From Mucilaginibacter mali (GTDB taxonomy: Bacteria; Bacteroidota; Bacteroidia; Sphingobacteriales; Sphingobacteriaceae): a DNA stretch of 64,000 nucleotides. Of the stretch, positions 26,201-34,225 are shown piece after piece (the first letter of the stretch is position 1; every line of letters starts with the position of its first letter). The translations under genes were made by a program, and so were the position numbers. The DNA is taken from assembly GCF_013283875.1 (NCBI RefSeq), contig NZ_CP054139.1:1426001-1490000 (forward strand), in the 5' to 3' direction. The notes under the pieces were generated by a model. It saw only the letters and a program-made list of their open reading frames with translations, had not been told where the DNA came from and searched no databases.

Positions 26201-28839
26201 GCAACGTATACGTAGCCGATTATCAGAATAACAGCATCCGGAAGATCACTTCGACCGGTGTGGTTACCACGCTTGCCGGCAGCCAAAACTGGGATAATGA
26301 CGGCTTCGGCACTTTGGCCAGTATAGATATGCCTTATGCTGTAGCGGTAGCGCCCGACGGCACGGTTTACGCCGGGGGCGTAAATACCAATATCCGGAAG
26401 ATTACCCCTGAAGGAGTAGTTACCACTATCGCGGGCACAGGATCTGTTAACGCCACCGGCACCTCTCTTGACCTGGGCGTGGCGAACGCGATGATCTGCG
26501 ATAAGCAGGGTAATGTTTACACGGCCGACCGCAGCAATTCCAGGATTATCCGCATCACGCCTTCGGGCCAGGTTAGCACCTATGTGGCTAACGTGATCAG
26601 CCCAACTGGCTTAGGTTTCGATTCGAAGGGGAACCTGTTTATTTCACAGTCTTTCAATTATACCGGCCGGATATCAAAGTGTGATACCAACGGCAACCTG
26701 AGCACTTTTTTGGATTTTTTGAACCCTTTCAGTTATATCTCCCCATCGGGCCTGGCCATCGACGCGTCGGACAATATCTACTTTACAGATACGACCAATG
26801 GGCGGATAATCAAGGTAACGCCGGCCGGCGTAATGACCTCTATTGGAGACAGTACGGCACCGCTTGATGGTAATATTGGGAACGCCATGGCGGCTACTTA
26901 TGCCAGTATCGATATCCCTGTGACCGTGCTGAGTACGCCTGCGATTACCAGTAGTTACCCTAATGAGCATGTGATTGCCAATAGCACAGGAAATGCCTTA
27001 TTACCCGATTATACCGTAACGGCCACAGCCACCAATAACTGTACTAACAGCAAAGTGACCTTTACCCAAACACCAGCAGCGGGCACTGTTGTTCCTGCTG
27101 GAGGACAGATTAGTGTTACCCTTACAGCTACCAATGTCGAAGGGGGGACCGATCAGCTGACCTTCCCGGTCAGCGCTACTTACTTGTCATTCAGTGCACT
27201 GCCGGCAAAAACCTATGGCGCGGCCGATTTTAGCCCAGTGGTTACCGCATCAATTACCGGCGAGATCACTTATACCAGCAGTAATACCAGGGTTGCCACC
27301 TTCGTCAATGGTAAGATACATCTTGTGGGGGCCGGTACCGCTAATATCACGGCAATATTTAACGGGAGTACGTCTGGCTCGCTGACGCAAACCTTACAGG
27401 TGAATAAAGCGCCTTTAACCATTAAGGCCAATAACGTGTCCAGGGCCTATCATGCCGATAATCCGGCGTTTACCTTCACTTATACCGGTTTTGTTAATAA
27501 CGAGGATGTGAACAGCCTGGCTGCTATGCCAATAGCAACAACCACAGCGACTTACAGTTCAGACCCAGGTGGGTATTTTATTACACCAGCCGGTGCGGTG
27601 GCGGCCAACTATACCATCACTTATGCCACGGGGGTGCTGACAGTCTCCCTGCAGCCACAGATAACCAGCATATTGCCGGCGGCAGCAAAGCCGGGCGCTA
27701 CCGTTGTGCTGTCAGGTATCAATATCAATAATGCAACTTCGGTATACTTTGGCGATACGCCGGCAGCTTCGTTCACGATCAACGGCAATGGCAGCATCTC
27801 GGCTGTGATCGGGTCGGGCACCTCCGGGACCGTTTCGGTTACCGGGCCGAATGGCACAGCTACTTATCCGAACTATCCGGTGGTGCAGGTGCCAGTCATT
27901 ACAGCCGGTGGGCCTACTACTTTTTTTAACGGGAACAGTGTTGTATTGACGACCAGCCCTGTCAATGGTTATGCCTATCAATGGTTCAGGGACGGCTCGG
28001 CTATTACTGATGCTACATCAGCCAGTTATACGGCAACACAAAGCGGGGCATATACGGTCGGCGTCAGCATCAATGCGATCACTCAAACATCAGTCCCAAT
28101 ACAGGTTGCCTCGGTATTCAGCCTGCCGGCAGACAATTTTAAGGTATCGGCCACCAGCGCTACCTGTAGAGGATCGGCTAACGGTGCGATCAATATTACC
28201 GCTAAGCGGTCGCTGGCATACACGGCTACCATAACGGGTGGCGCGCTAAATAATTCTGTATCCTTTACAACTACCGGGCTGGTCGATAAACTGGCCGCGG
28301 GTACTTATAATGTTTGTATCACCGTTGCAGGACAACCCGATTATCAAAAATGCTATACCCTGGTAATCAGTGAACCCAAAGACCTCTCGGTTTATACGGC
28401 TGTAACGCCCGATCAGCATGCTATAAACCTTACCTTAACAGGTGGAACCACTTACTATATCCAGCTGAACGGGGTAAAAAGTACGGTCACCGATAGCATA
28501 CTTACACTACCGCTTAAGGCCGGTACCAATCATTTGATCGTTACGACAGACAAGGCCTGCCAGGGGATCATTGAAAAATCTGTGGTGGTGGAAGATAAGG
28601 TATTGCCTTATCCCGATCCTTTTGGCGATACTTTAAGTATAAACCTGGGCTTTGAGCAGACAAGCACCGCTACCGTAGAGATCTACACATTGTTTGGCCA
28701 GCGGGTATATCAGCAGCAGTTCAATACCCCCGGCGGTACTATCCGGCTGGATGTAAGTAGCATTAAAAATACCGGTGTTTACTCGCTCCACTTACGGACC
28801 GATGCGGGGACGAGGATATTTAAGATATTTAAAAAATGA
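20254..28839 (+). CDS. Giant T9SS-exported surface protein with FG-GAP, NHL, IPT/TIG and MBG domains
   Basis: A 2861-residue exported protein. The start is TTG at 20254 or GTG at 20272; no in-frame ATG precedes the signal peptide (LLYYFLIFITFSGFAQA). Order: IPT/TIG, then FG-GAP/VCBS repeats interrupted by a second IPT/TIG (14 copies of a DxDxDGxxD calcium loop, such as DIDGDGRPD, residues 145-970), a cadherin-like beta-sandwich (about 1118-1210), Big_2 and MBG domains (about 1220-1380), two NHL beta-propeller blocks (about 1440-1750 and 1910-2210) set inside Ig-like domains, then MBG, IPT/TIG, Ig-like and SprB-like repeats. It ends with a T9SS type A sorting domain (about 2783-2861: YPDPFGDTLSINL, LFGQRVYQQ, GVYSLHLRT, KIFKK). 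Likely an adhesin or cell-surface scaffold; the ligand is unknown. Confidence 0.93.
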   Translation: MVKISFVVKPLLYYFLIFITFSGFAQAPVVNSFNPVAANVGATITISGANFNGSAAGNLVLFGTSKATVSAATANSLTVIVPAGATYDHISVLNSDNHLSGSSAAAFIPTFSTSNKGNKPALDPEFNITRAFGPLSVAAGDIDGDGRPDLVFTNSETNVISVMRNTATVGTLFNDASFAIKADFATGKQPSAVKLYDMDGDGRPDLVVNNIADRTISVFRNTAAPGNINTNSFAQRMDYPVGAMPLSFCIGDMDGDGKPDILVANQADNTVSFLRNASVPGGFTNASFSKTDLPVISSPASIATGDIDGDGKPDMVITNTVLGVGNDNNIAIYRNAGGNGVNTALFAPGFEMQYTEGAPVAVALADLDNDQKQDLLITTSYAKLIVYQNNATPGVLNAGSFAAPVGFNVQSSPPGAIAIGDMNGDGRPDVFLGAGRMYPPWLLTNTSTKGFIDAGSLLTDGYVTQYGSAVAIADMDGDHKPDMITVNPNNGVISIVRNITTDVPPVITGVIPSSAPVGSTITISGNNFNGDKDANTVTFGTVNAKILSANASQLQVTVPAGAAYQPISVTNTPAALTAFSRLPFNPTFSGKNSIAATDFDTPVEIPSGNSTYSFLANAFTFNDIDGDGKPDLLVEDGDKVLYIYPNIASAGKVTKASFGPPVSIQVASNSPITSINSADMNGDGKPDVLIGYDSGKILILLNNSRPGNFSFGAIAGYKNQDGNYYNLVADVDLDGKLDIGRLSPSTASLITNLILDYSYMSADPYKGRTVSNQGSPGGMAIADVDGDGRPDLIVTERDKAVVSVYQNVSDQPLYGNPNYNLAPKVSFATGTAPYAIKVADIDGDGNPDLVIASQSANEVYVLRNTAVKGSISASSFAPKAVYNTTAAGAALSIADIDGDGKPDIVVNTSAGISILRNQATAGTIGAASFAPHTDIAGTLAGRVEMVDVDGDGLPDIAGLNSTTKAIVIYRNDPLSATLQIKASTGKTIFNYASTSAPAPIIVDAGITVADAGNSKPRSGTISIANFVAGNDVLALISNPASMGDITAKFNTGNGVLSLSSVAGASIAQWQAALKAVTYVNRNTTNPDLSDRTIGFVLNNGAIGSNTETKTLGFINNSDARLSNLQLKFGNLTPAFNPDSLNYKFLIGSNASPMTITATAAVGSATIKVNNVVVASGTATNDLVLNTGDNTFSFVVTAADGITQRTYTVVFTKVAVAQALSVPATATVKYGTSYYQVDVAKTTSFQPVSYTSSNSDVATIDASGYVKVRGVGTTTITVSQTGSASVTQQFTVTPADLIVTPSNVSIAYLDKVPTAFSLNYLGFVNDDNQYQITDPPKATTTATANSVVGKYPITLSGGSARNYKLVYQAATLAITGPVINPLTTPVTLTLAANGSRSVQLSDLAKISNNSKGLSPPVSITPSVLNCATLGKQNITITSTDGNALNAGVAFNSPASIAMDAAGNYYVADAANYVIRKISTTGLVTTYAGNGYRGSADGPAATASFGYPVGLAVDAEGNVYVGDNWYKRLCKIDVNGMVTTIATYPTENIYSMTIDSRKNIYFIGDGSCVYKISATGVFSMLAGSNIHGTPYLGQGIAPDVSFDGINSVFVDEQDNVLVADRTRLLKIQPNNTVTTMLTFYSADKVMMDSQHNCYVYSYYSRALLKYKYPNAYGELLAGSGTPASEDGIGAGASVLNIISMVADRSGNVLAIEGNTHKIRKVTPDGVVSTFAGSGMAGFSNGDLSAGDNGRVFSMQVPVNVKSRLAINTVYNNITLTPDASGKVLMPDYASSANVGSSCPNAGIKVAQSVLAGTVLPPNTAVTVTITATDDTGAKDEKVFNVTATASPIQLTANTGPIVLKLDKATTSKKLVAADLVKANSPAAVFTFAPAVLDCSTLGPQTIKVSAASNAQGTPASVRFDRPYGITIDPAGNIYFTENNLSSVRKISTTGDVSTLAGGRGQGFANGTGTAALFNSPYGIATDAGGNVYVADYQNNSIRKITSTGVVTTLAGSQNWDNDGFGTLASIDMPYAVAVAPDGTVYAGGVNTNIRKITPEGVVTTIAGTGSVNATGTSLDLGVANAMICDKQGNVYTADRSNSRIIRITPSGQVSTYVANVISPTGLGFDSKGNLFISQSFNYTGRISKCDTNGNLSTFLDFLNPFSYISPSGLAIDASDNIYFTDTTNGRIIKVTPAGVMTSIGDSTAPLDGNIGNAMAATYASIDIPVTVLSTPAITSSYPNEHVIANSTGNALLPDYTVTATATNNCTNSKVTFTQTPAAGTVVPAGGQISVTLTATNVEGGTDQLTFPVSATYLSFSALPAKTYGAADFSPVVTASITGEITYTSSNTRVATFVNGKIHLVGAGTANITAIFNGSTSGSLTQTLQVNKAPLTIKANNVSRAYHADNPAFTFTYTGFVNNEDVNSLAAMPIATTTATYSSDPGGYFITPAGAVAANYTITYATGVLTVSLQPQITSILPAAAKPGATVVLSGININNATSVYFGDTPAASFTINGNGSISAVIGSGTSGTVSVTGPNGTATYPNYPVVQVPVITAGGPTTFFNGNSVVLTTSPVNGYAYQWFRDGSAITDATSASYTATQSGAYTVGVSINAITQTSVPIQVASVFSLPADNFKVSATSATCRGSANGAINITAKRSLAYTATITGGALNNSVSFTTTGLVDKLAAGTYNVCITVAGQPDYQKCYTLVISEPKDLSVYTAVTPDQHAINLTLTGGTTYYIQLNGVKSTVTDSILTLPLKAGTNHLIVTTDKACQGIIEKSVVVEDKVLPYPDPFGDTLSINLGFEQTSTATVEIYTLFGQRVYQQQFNTPGGTIRLDVSSIKNTGVYSLHLRTDAGTRIFKIFKK

Positions 28840-29537
28840 AGAACATTTGCTTGTTATTTTTAGCGCTGCTTTTCGCCTCTTCCTGCGGAAAGAAGCAATC
28901 AGATAGCCCCCCTGATCCGGTCCCTGCTGTAATAGTGCCGGGAAAAAGCAGTTTATTGCTGCCTGCGGCAAACGCGGTTTGTACTACCGGTAGTGTAGTT
29001 TCAAACACGCAAAGCGTGATCGATTTTAGCTGGACGGCCACCGATCATACAGATAGTTATACCATTGTCATCAAGAATCTGTTAACTGCGGCCACTGTAC
29101 AACAAAATGTAACAACTAACCGCACACAAGCCACACTGGACCGGAATACGCCCTACTCGTGGTATGTAACTTCTACATCGTTGAGCGCTTCTGCTACTAC
29201 ACAGAGTGATATATCGAAATTTTATAATGCAGGCCCTGCTGTGGTGGATTATGCGCCATTCCCGGCCGAGCTAACCGCTCCTGCCTTTGCCGCGACCATC
29301 AGCGCAGGGAATATCAATTTAACGTGGAAGGGCAGTAGTACCGAAAATGATATTGCCGGTTATGATGTATACTTAGGTACAAGCAGCAACCCGCCGTTGT
29401 ATAAGAACAATGTTACCGATATGTTCCTGAATAATGTACCTGTAACTGCGGGCACACAGTACTATTGGCGGGTAGCCACCAGGGACACGCAGGGAAACGC
29501 CTCAACTTCGGATACTTACCAGTTCAAAACCAACTGA
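28836..29537 (+). CDS. Small lipoprotein with fibronectin-III-like domains
   Basis: A 233-residue lipoprotein (lipobox FASSC, Cys17). Two beta-sandwich segments follow; the second (about 145-233) has a clear FN3 pattern (INLTWKGSSTENDIAGYDVYL and QYYWRVATRDTQGN). The start ATG overlaps the stop of the giant T9SS gene (ATGA), so the two are translationally coupled and probably act together, for example as an outer-membrane anchor or partner. No enzyme motif is seen. Confidence 0.85.
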   Translation: MKNICLLFLALLFASSCGKKQSDSPPDPVPAVIVPGKSSLLLPAANAVCTTGSVVSNTQSVIDFSWTATDHTDSYTIVIKNLLTAATVQQNVTTNRTQATLDRNTPYSWYVTSTSLSASATTQSDISKFYNAGPAVVDYAPFPAELTAPAFAATISAGNINLTWKGSSTENDIAGYDVYLGTSSNPPLYKNNVTDMFLNNVPVTAGTQYYWRVATRDTQGNASTSDTYQFKTN

Positions 29538-29853
29538 CCGGGCTGGGAACAAGCGCTTTTGGGGATATTAGCATTTTTGAGAGCTGGGTATAATGTTTAC
29601 TTTTTGCCTGGTGCAAGCCGCTGGGAGGTGTTTAACTCACCAGTCTTTCTGCCACCCTGTCCTCCTCATCGGGCACGATTAAGAAGCGCACCTTCTATCC
29701 TAAATTTGATGATTGAACATACCAATCGCTGGTAGTGTCTTCAGATGTGAAAGATTTTAAGATAATATTGAAACTCCATTTCTAATCTGGCTGTCATCCC
29801 AGGGAGTTACGTCAAAGGAGCCATGTTTCATTAATATTTGATATATACCTTAG

Positions 29854-29955
29854 GTTGATGAAAATGCCCCTTTTCACGCAAATTATACCGATGCCGAGTT
29901 GGCAGGGCTATTGCGTGAAGGTGTTGACATCATAAAAAAAGGAACAATCTGTTAA
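29854..29955 (+). pseudogene. Possible remnant of a sigma-factor gene N-terminus
   Basis: A 33-codon open stretch without a start codon encodes NYTDAELAGLLREG followed by VDIIKKG and a stop. The first part resembles the opening of Bacteroidota ECF sigma factors (S/TDEELLxLLRxGDExAF). The following residues do not continue the family, so this may be a decayed fragment or coincidence. The stop codon lies inside the terminator hairpin. Confidence 0.3.
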
Positions 29956-29966
29956 GATTGTTCCTT
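29934..29966 (-). terminator. Rho-independent terminator of the TOTE primase-helicase gene
   Basis: Perfect 12-base arms (29939-29950 with 29955-29966) enclose a GTTA loop. On the minus strand the stem is followed by a T-run (A-run at 29934-29940 on the plus strand). It lies about 130 bp past the stop codon at 30100. Confidence 0.85.
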
Positions 29967-30099
29967 CCTGTACCCCTCGCCCTTATATATACGAACCGAT
30001 TTAGAGATCATTTGAAGCGTGTGGCAAGAATAAATTGGGGTTTAAAGAGTGATGGGACAGGATATATTGATAAATAACGTATTAACTATTGCTTTTTTT

Positions 30100-33087
30100 T
30101 TAGAATAGTTTTTCTTCCAATAAGTCTTTCCATATAATTAAACCTTTATTGTCATCCGAATAATTATGTACAATGCGGCTAAAATGTTCGGGATTAGTTT
30201 CAAGATATTGTTGACGGCCTTTTGTCCTTATTTGGCCGAGCAAGCTGTCTATTCGCTTTACACCCCGTTCCAGTTCGTAAATAGATTTTTCAATGTGCCA
30301 TATATAAGTTGCTTCTTCAGTATCTAATGTTTCCCATACCAAGTGATATTGATTATTGCCAGAAAGCAGAAACATAAATGAAAATGGCTCCAATACAAAG
30401 CGGAGCTTTAATATAGATCGTTCATGTTTCTGAGAAAGATACCGAAGATGGCGATGGTGTTTATATTGTTTAAATGTCAGTATATTTTCAAGTAAATCAT
30501 CTTCGTTGGTATAAACTAATTGCTCGTTGCCGCCTTGCACTTGCCCGACGTTCAATAGATTTTCTTCGCCGGCCAGGGCACCTTTTATAATCTCTTTATT
30601 TAAAAACCGGAACTTTACACTTTCAATAACCTCGTGATTTATTTTATCAAGGTCGTTTGAGGTCGCTGATTTAAAGACTAATCTGTTATATTGGAACGTA
30701 GCTCGGATACTGACTAACACAGTTGTGCTTTTTAGAAATCGAATAAAATACGGTTTAAGTACGGTGAACTCCGGTCTGATATTTAAATTCTCTATTTCAA
30801 ACTCAACCTCTTTATTATTAAAATCGGCAATGACATGTTTAAAAGTAATACTGCCAAATCTAAATTCTAATTGTTCGATTGTTACCTCGATTTTCTTATT
30901 TATTTGACCACTTACTATTTCGCTTTCATCTATTGGATTTGTTAGGCCGCTTTTATCAAGTTTTTTATAGTACAGGTTTCTTTTCTGAAATAGTTTTTCG
31001 AGGTAGCTAATCTTATGGTCCCGATAATCATAGATAACGGGCGATACTTCTGATCTTCGTACCCTGCCGATATATTGAATGAGCTTACCCTCAAAAGCGA
31101 ATGGGTAAACTAAAAATAAACACGCTATATTGTGAATATCAGTCCCTTCCCCAAAATACTGGCCCGTTGTGATCAGCACCTGAAAATCACCTTTATTTAT
31201 GGCCGCCCACTTAGATTTTTTACTTATGTCAGAATCTTCGCCACTCAATGCAATAGTGTCGTATTGTTGTTTCAAATATTGTTGAAGCGAACCAATATGC
31301 TCCTTTCGCTCTGTTATTATAACAGCTTTCTTACCTAAATTCAATTGCGAAACTACGTCATTCAAAATAAGTTGGTTCCGCACGGAATCATGTATCAAGA
31401 TCTTAAAAAGGGTTTCAAACTTATCTGTCTTAATGTTGAATGGAACAAACAGGTCGGTATCTCTAACAATGATCTGACTACCAATTTGGTTTTGTACTTC
31501 TGGCGCTTTGACCTCATGGATGATCTCGCCCAAATAAATAAATATTAGGTTACCATCATTATATTTTCTGAATGGTGTAGCAGTCAACCCGTACATGTAA
31601 CAACTATTCAGTTTTCCGATAACCCGCTGATAGGTTTCCGCTGGGATATGGTGGCACTCATCAATAATAACAGTACCAAAGGCATTGTTTAATTCCGGGG
31701 ATTCTGCTGCATTCAGCGCTTTTTCCATACTTTGTATCATGGCGACTGTGATGCGTTTGCCTATTTTATTTTTCCCCTGTCCAATACGTCCTATGTCTTT
31801 TTTCGGGATACCCAAGAACGACTCTACACGATCTATCCATTGATCAGCCAACTGCTTACGATGAACTAAAATGAGTGCCGGTTGCTGTTTGTCTTTTGTG
31901 ATAGCTAAACTCAATACCGTTTTACCAGAGCCGGGTGGAGCAACAATAACTCCAAAGTCTTTTTTTGTAGCTGCCTGCTGCGCTGCCAGTTGATACTCCC
32001 GTAATGTTATAGCGCCTTTGAATTTGATCGTTTCCGTCTTTTTTCTTTGATCCTCAAAGTTATACTCAATTTGCTGTTCTTTACAAAAACGTAATAATCT
32101 ACCAATAAAACCTCTTGGAACAGTGATCGATTCGGAGGTTTCGTTAAGTAATTTAAAATAACGCTTTATACCAAATGTATTTTTGTTAATGTTCTTTTTT
32201 ACCTGGTATTCAGTATTGGCAAAGTTTAACTCCTCCTTTAAAAAAGCTATAAGTGCAACAGGTAATCCTGCCCTGCCAATGTGAATTTCATTACGTAACA
32301 CAATTGACAACTTTCCTGTAATGGGGTGCTCCTTTTGAAACAGCCCTGTAGAAATTTCATCCTGATGGGTTTGATCTTTATAGATAGAATTGAGTTGGCT
32401 TATTGTGATCCTTTTAATCGTTTTTAAAAATGCCCACTGGTCATCAAATGACTGTAAGGTTTCAGGATCAATAAAACAGCTATTGCCATTACTCAAACTT
32501 ATTTTGTTTAAAGGTAGGGCGATCAGGTTACCTAAGCCCTTTTTCGAGTGATAATCCTGATTCGGAAAAAGCCGGTCGAAACTTGAGTTTTTATCGAACA
32601 CAGAAATAATCCCTGATTTCTGCAATAGCGACAGCACTATTTTTCTGCTTCTAAATGCCTCATACGGTTCTTCAAAAAATACCCATACGTGGCCGCCTTT
32701 TCCTGAACGCGAACGCTCTAAGTAGGCAGGTATATCATGTTCCTCACAAATTTTAATAAATGCGCGGCATTCTTCTATCCAATCTGCTTCATCAAAATCT
32801 GCCGCAATAAACCACGATGTGTTATCTTGCAGTAAGGGATAAAGGCCGACGACCTGTTCTCCTTTGAAATGTTTAATTAAATGATTGTCTGTTAATGTCT
32901 CGTAAGTTTTATCAGCAAAAGTTTGAAAAGTACCGCCCTTCATTTGATGCAGCCGATATCGATGAGGATCAAAATTATATGCGGGCATATAGCTGCCTTT
33001 ACCACCTTTTTCCCGTCTAAGTGCAAATACATCTTCTCTACCTTTAAATAAGGACTTGTATAAACTCAATCGATCATCTTTCATCAA
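30100..33087 (-). CDS. TOTE-type archaeo-eukaryotic primase fused to SF2 helicase
   Basis: A 995-residue protein of predicted biological-conflict (anti-phage or anti-mobile-element) systems. The N-terminus (SLYKSLFKGREDVFALRRE) and the primase domain (about 70-200) match the TOTE AEP family. Catalytic acidic residues are in FIAADFDEADW (Asp97, Asp99) and the basic/His motif in SRSGKGGHVWVF (His133). The SF2 helicase (about 350-700) has Walker A APPGSGKT (Lys389), Walker B IIDECHH (476-480), GLTATPFRK and QYIGRVRR. From memory, many homologues carry a zinc-binding Cys cluster after the N-terminal motif; here that stretch has no cysteines. The C-terminal 290 residues are unrecognised. It diverges from the YhcG-like nuclease gene. 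Confidence 0.88.
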   Translation of the reverse strand: MMKDDRLSLYKSLFKGREDVFALRREKGGKGSYMPAYNFDPHRYRLHQMKGGTFQTFADKTYETLTDNHLIKHFKGEQVVGLYPLLQDNTSWFIAADFDEADWIEECRAFIKICEEHDIPAYLERSRSGKGGHVWVFFEEPYEAFRSRKIVLSLLQKSGIISVFDKNSSFDRLFPNQDYHSKKGLGNLIALPLNKISLSNGNSCFIDPETLQSFDDQWAFLKTIKRITISQLNSIYKDQTHQDEISTGLFQKEHPITGKLSIVLRNEIHIGRAGLPVALIAFLKEELNFANTEYQVKKNINKNTFGIKRYFKLLNETSESITVPRGFIGRLLRFCKEQQIEYNFEDQRKKTETIKFKGAITLREYQLAAQQAATKKDFGVIVAPPGSGKTVLSLAITKDKQQPALILVHRKQLADQWIDRVESFLGIPKKDIGRIGQGKNKIGKRITVAMIQSMEKALNAAESPELNNAFGTVIIDECHHIPAETYQRVIGKLNSCYMYGLTATPFRKYNDGNLIFIYLGEIIHEVKAPEVQNQIGSQIIVRDTDLFVPFNIKTDKFETLFKILIHDSVRNQLILNDVVSQLNLGKKAVIITERKEHIGSLQQYLKQQYDTIALSGEDSDISKKSKWAAINKGDFQVLITTGQYFGEGTDIHNIACLFLVYPFAFEGKLIQYIGRVRRSEVSPVIYDYRDHKISYLEKLFQKRNLYYKKLDKSGLTNPIDESEIVSGQINKKIEVTIEQLEFRFGSITFKHVIADFNNKEVEFEIENLNIRPEFTVLKPYFIRFLKSTTVLVSIRATFQYNRLVFKSATSNDLDKINHEVIESVKFRFLNKEIIKGALAGEENLLNVGQVQGGNEQLVYTNEDDLLENILTFKQYKHHRHLRYLSQKHERSILKLRFVLEPFSFMFLLSGNNQYHLVWETLDTEEATYIWHIEKSIYELERGVKRIDSLLGQIRTKGRQQYLETNPEHFSRIVHNYSDDNKGLIIWKDLLEEKLF

Positions 33088-33106
33088 AGGTGGATGTTTA
33101 GCTAAT

Positions 33107-33167
33107 ATTCAAATTTAGGTAAACCGCCTGTATTTTGTAAATTTGACAATTACCTAAAATTCAAATT
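33107..33167. promoter_or_regulatory. Divergent promoters inside operator-like repeats
   Basis: In the 83-bp gap between the primase-helicase and nuclease genes, TAAATTTG (exact TAnnTTTG) is found on both strands: 33138-33145 plus, and 33117-33110 minus. Around them, TTTAGGTAA (33114-33122) and TTACCTAAA (33150-33158) form 9-bp inverted repeats, and ATTCAAATT is directly repeated at 33107-33115 and 33159-33167. The layout suggests that one repressor or autoregulator could bind both sides and silence both genes. Confidence 0.55.
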
Positions 33168-33170
33168 ACT

Positions 33171-34166
33171 ATGCTTATCAATAAATTGGTAATTGCTGAC
33201 ATCCAAGCTATAATTCTTCAGGCTAAAGACAACGCGATCCGACTGGTTGACCATGAACGTACATTAATGTATTGGCAAATTGGGCAACGTATTTTTGAAG
33301 AAGAACAGCAAGGAAAAGACCGGGCCGATTATGGCAACTACTTAACTAAATTTATTGCTGAGCAATTAGAACCGGAATATGGTAGCGGTTTTTCTAAACG
33401 CCAAATAGAATTATTTCGGCAATTTTATAGGACATTCCCAATTGCGAATACAGTGTATTCGCAATTGAGCTGGAGCCAGTATAAAGTTATTATCAGGCTT
33501 GATAGTCAAGATAAGCGCGACTTTTATGTAGCTGAAACAATTAAGAATAATTGGACGGTACGCCAATTAGAACGTCAAATCCATAGTAGCCTATGGGAAA
33601 GGTTATTGATGAGCAATGATAAAGATAGTGTATTAGCTGTTGCTCGGGATGAAAGACAACCGTCTGATGCCAAAGAGATCATTAAAGACCCTATGTATCT
33701 TGAATTTTTAGGATTACACCGTGAGGCTTCTTACTATGAAAAAGACCTGGAACAAGCCATTATTACACACTTGCATGATTTCTTGTTGGAAATGGGTAAC
33801 GGCTTCGCTTTTGTTGCAAGGCAAAAGCGATTACATATTGAGGGAGATGAGTTTTTTATTGATCTTGTTTTTTACAACCGCCTCCTACAATGCTTCGTAA
33901 TTATAGAGATTAAGACCTCAAAATTCACTCACCAAGACATTGGTCAACTACAGATGTACGTCAACTATTATGACAGGTACGAAAAGAAAGACTTTGAAAA
34001 TCCAACCATAGGTATCTTATTATGTGCTGAAAAGAACAACGCTGTTGTTAAAATATCCTTGCCTGAAAATAATAAGACCATTTTTGCAAGTGAATATAAA
34101 TTGTACCTGCCTACTGAGGAACAGCTAATAGCAGAAGTTAAAAAAGAGATAGATAGTAGAAGTTAA
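33171..34166 (+). CDS. YhcG/DUF1016 family PD-(D/E)XK nuclease
   Basis: A 331-residue predicted nuclease. The N-terminal DUF1016 domain (about 10-150) contains RTLMYWQIGQRI and YGSGFSKRQIELFRQFY. The C-terminal PD-(D/E)XK domain has the motif in order: Asp231 (FFIDLVFYN), Glu246-x-Lys248 (VIIEIKTS) and a QLQMYVNYY helix, so it should be active. The family is common near restriction-modification and other defence genes. It diverges from the TOTE primase-helicase and shares its promoter region, so the two are likely one functional module. No methyltransferase or toxin-antitoxin partner is seen. Confidence 0.93.
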   Translation: MLINKLVIADIQAIILQAKDNAIRLVDHERTLMYWQIGQRIFEEEQQGKDRADYGNYLTKFIAEQLEPEYGSGFSKRQIELFRQFYRTFPIANTVYSQLSWSQYKVIIRLDSQDKRDFYVAETIKNNWTVRQLERQIHSSLWERLLMSNDKDSVLAVARDERQPSDAKEIIKDPMYLEFLGLHREASYYEKDLEQAIITHLHDFLLEMGNGFAFVARQKRLHIEGDEFFIDLVFYNRLLQCFVIIEIKTSKFTHQDIGQLQMYVNYYDRYEKKDFENPTIGILLCAEKNNAVVKISLPENNKTIFASEYKLYLPTEEQLIAEVKKEIDSRS

Positions 34167-34185
34167 GAAAGATATGAATATCACT

Positions 34186-34203
34186 TTCAACTTACGGTAA
34201 GTG
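34186..34203 (+). repeat. 18-bp direct repeat, copy 1
   Basis: TTCAACTTACGGTAAGTG, identical to the copy at 34817-34834. It contains the perfect palindrome ACTTAC-G-GTAAGT. It lies 20 bp after the nuclease stop codon. Together the two copies bracket the DUF6155-like gene. Confidence 0.85.
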
Positions 34204-34225
34204 CTTGATAATTTATCAGGTGTTA

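Larger units (their letters stand above)
29538..30099. other. Intergenic region at the left edge of the AT-rich island
   Basis: A 562-bp region with no intact gene. Composition changes here from GC-richer to AT-rich. It contains a possible sigma-factor fragment (29854-29955) and a minus-strand terminator (29934-29966), listed separately. I looked for a copy of the tRNA-Leu 3' end that would mark an integration boundary and found none. Confidence 0.5.

Noticed and set aside
29538..30099. Possible second attachment site matching the tRNA-Leu 3' end
   Set aside because: No sequence resembling the T arm or acceptor end of tRNA-Leu was found at the left edge, so a classical tRNA-integrated island is not supported.
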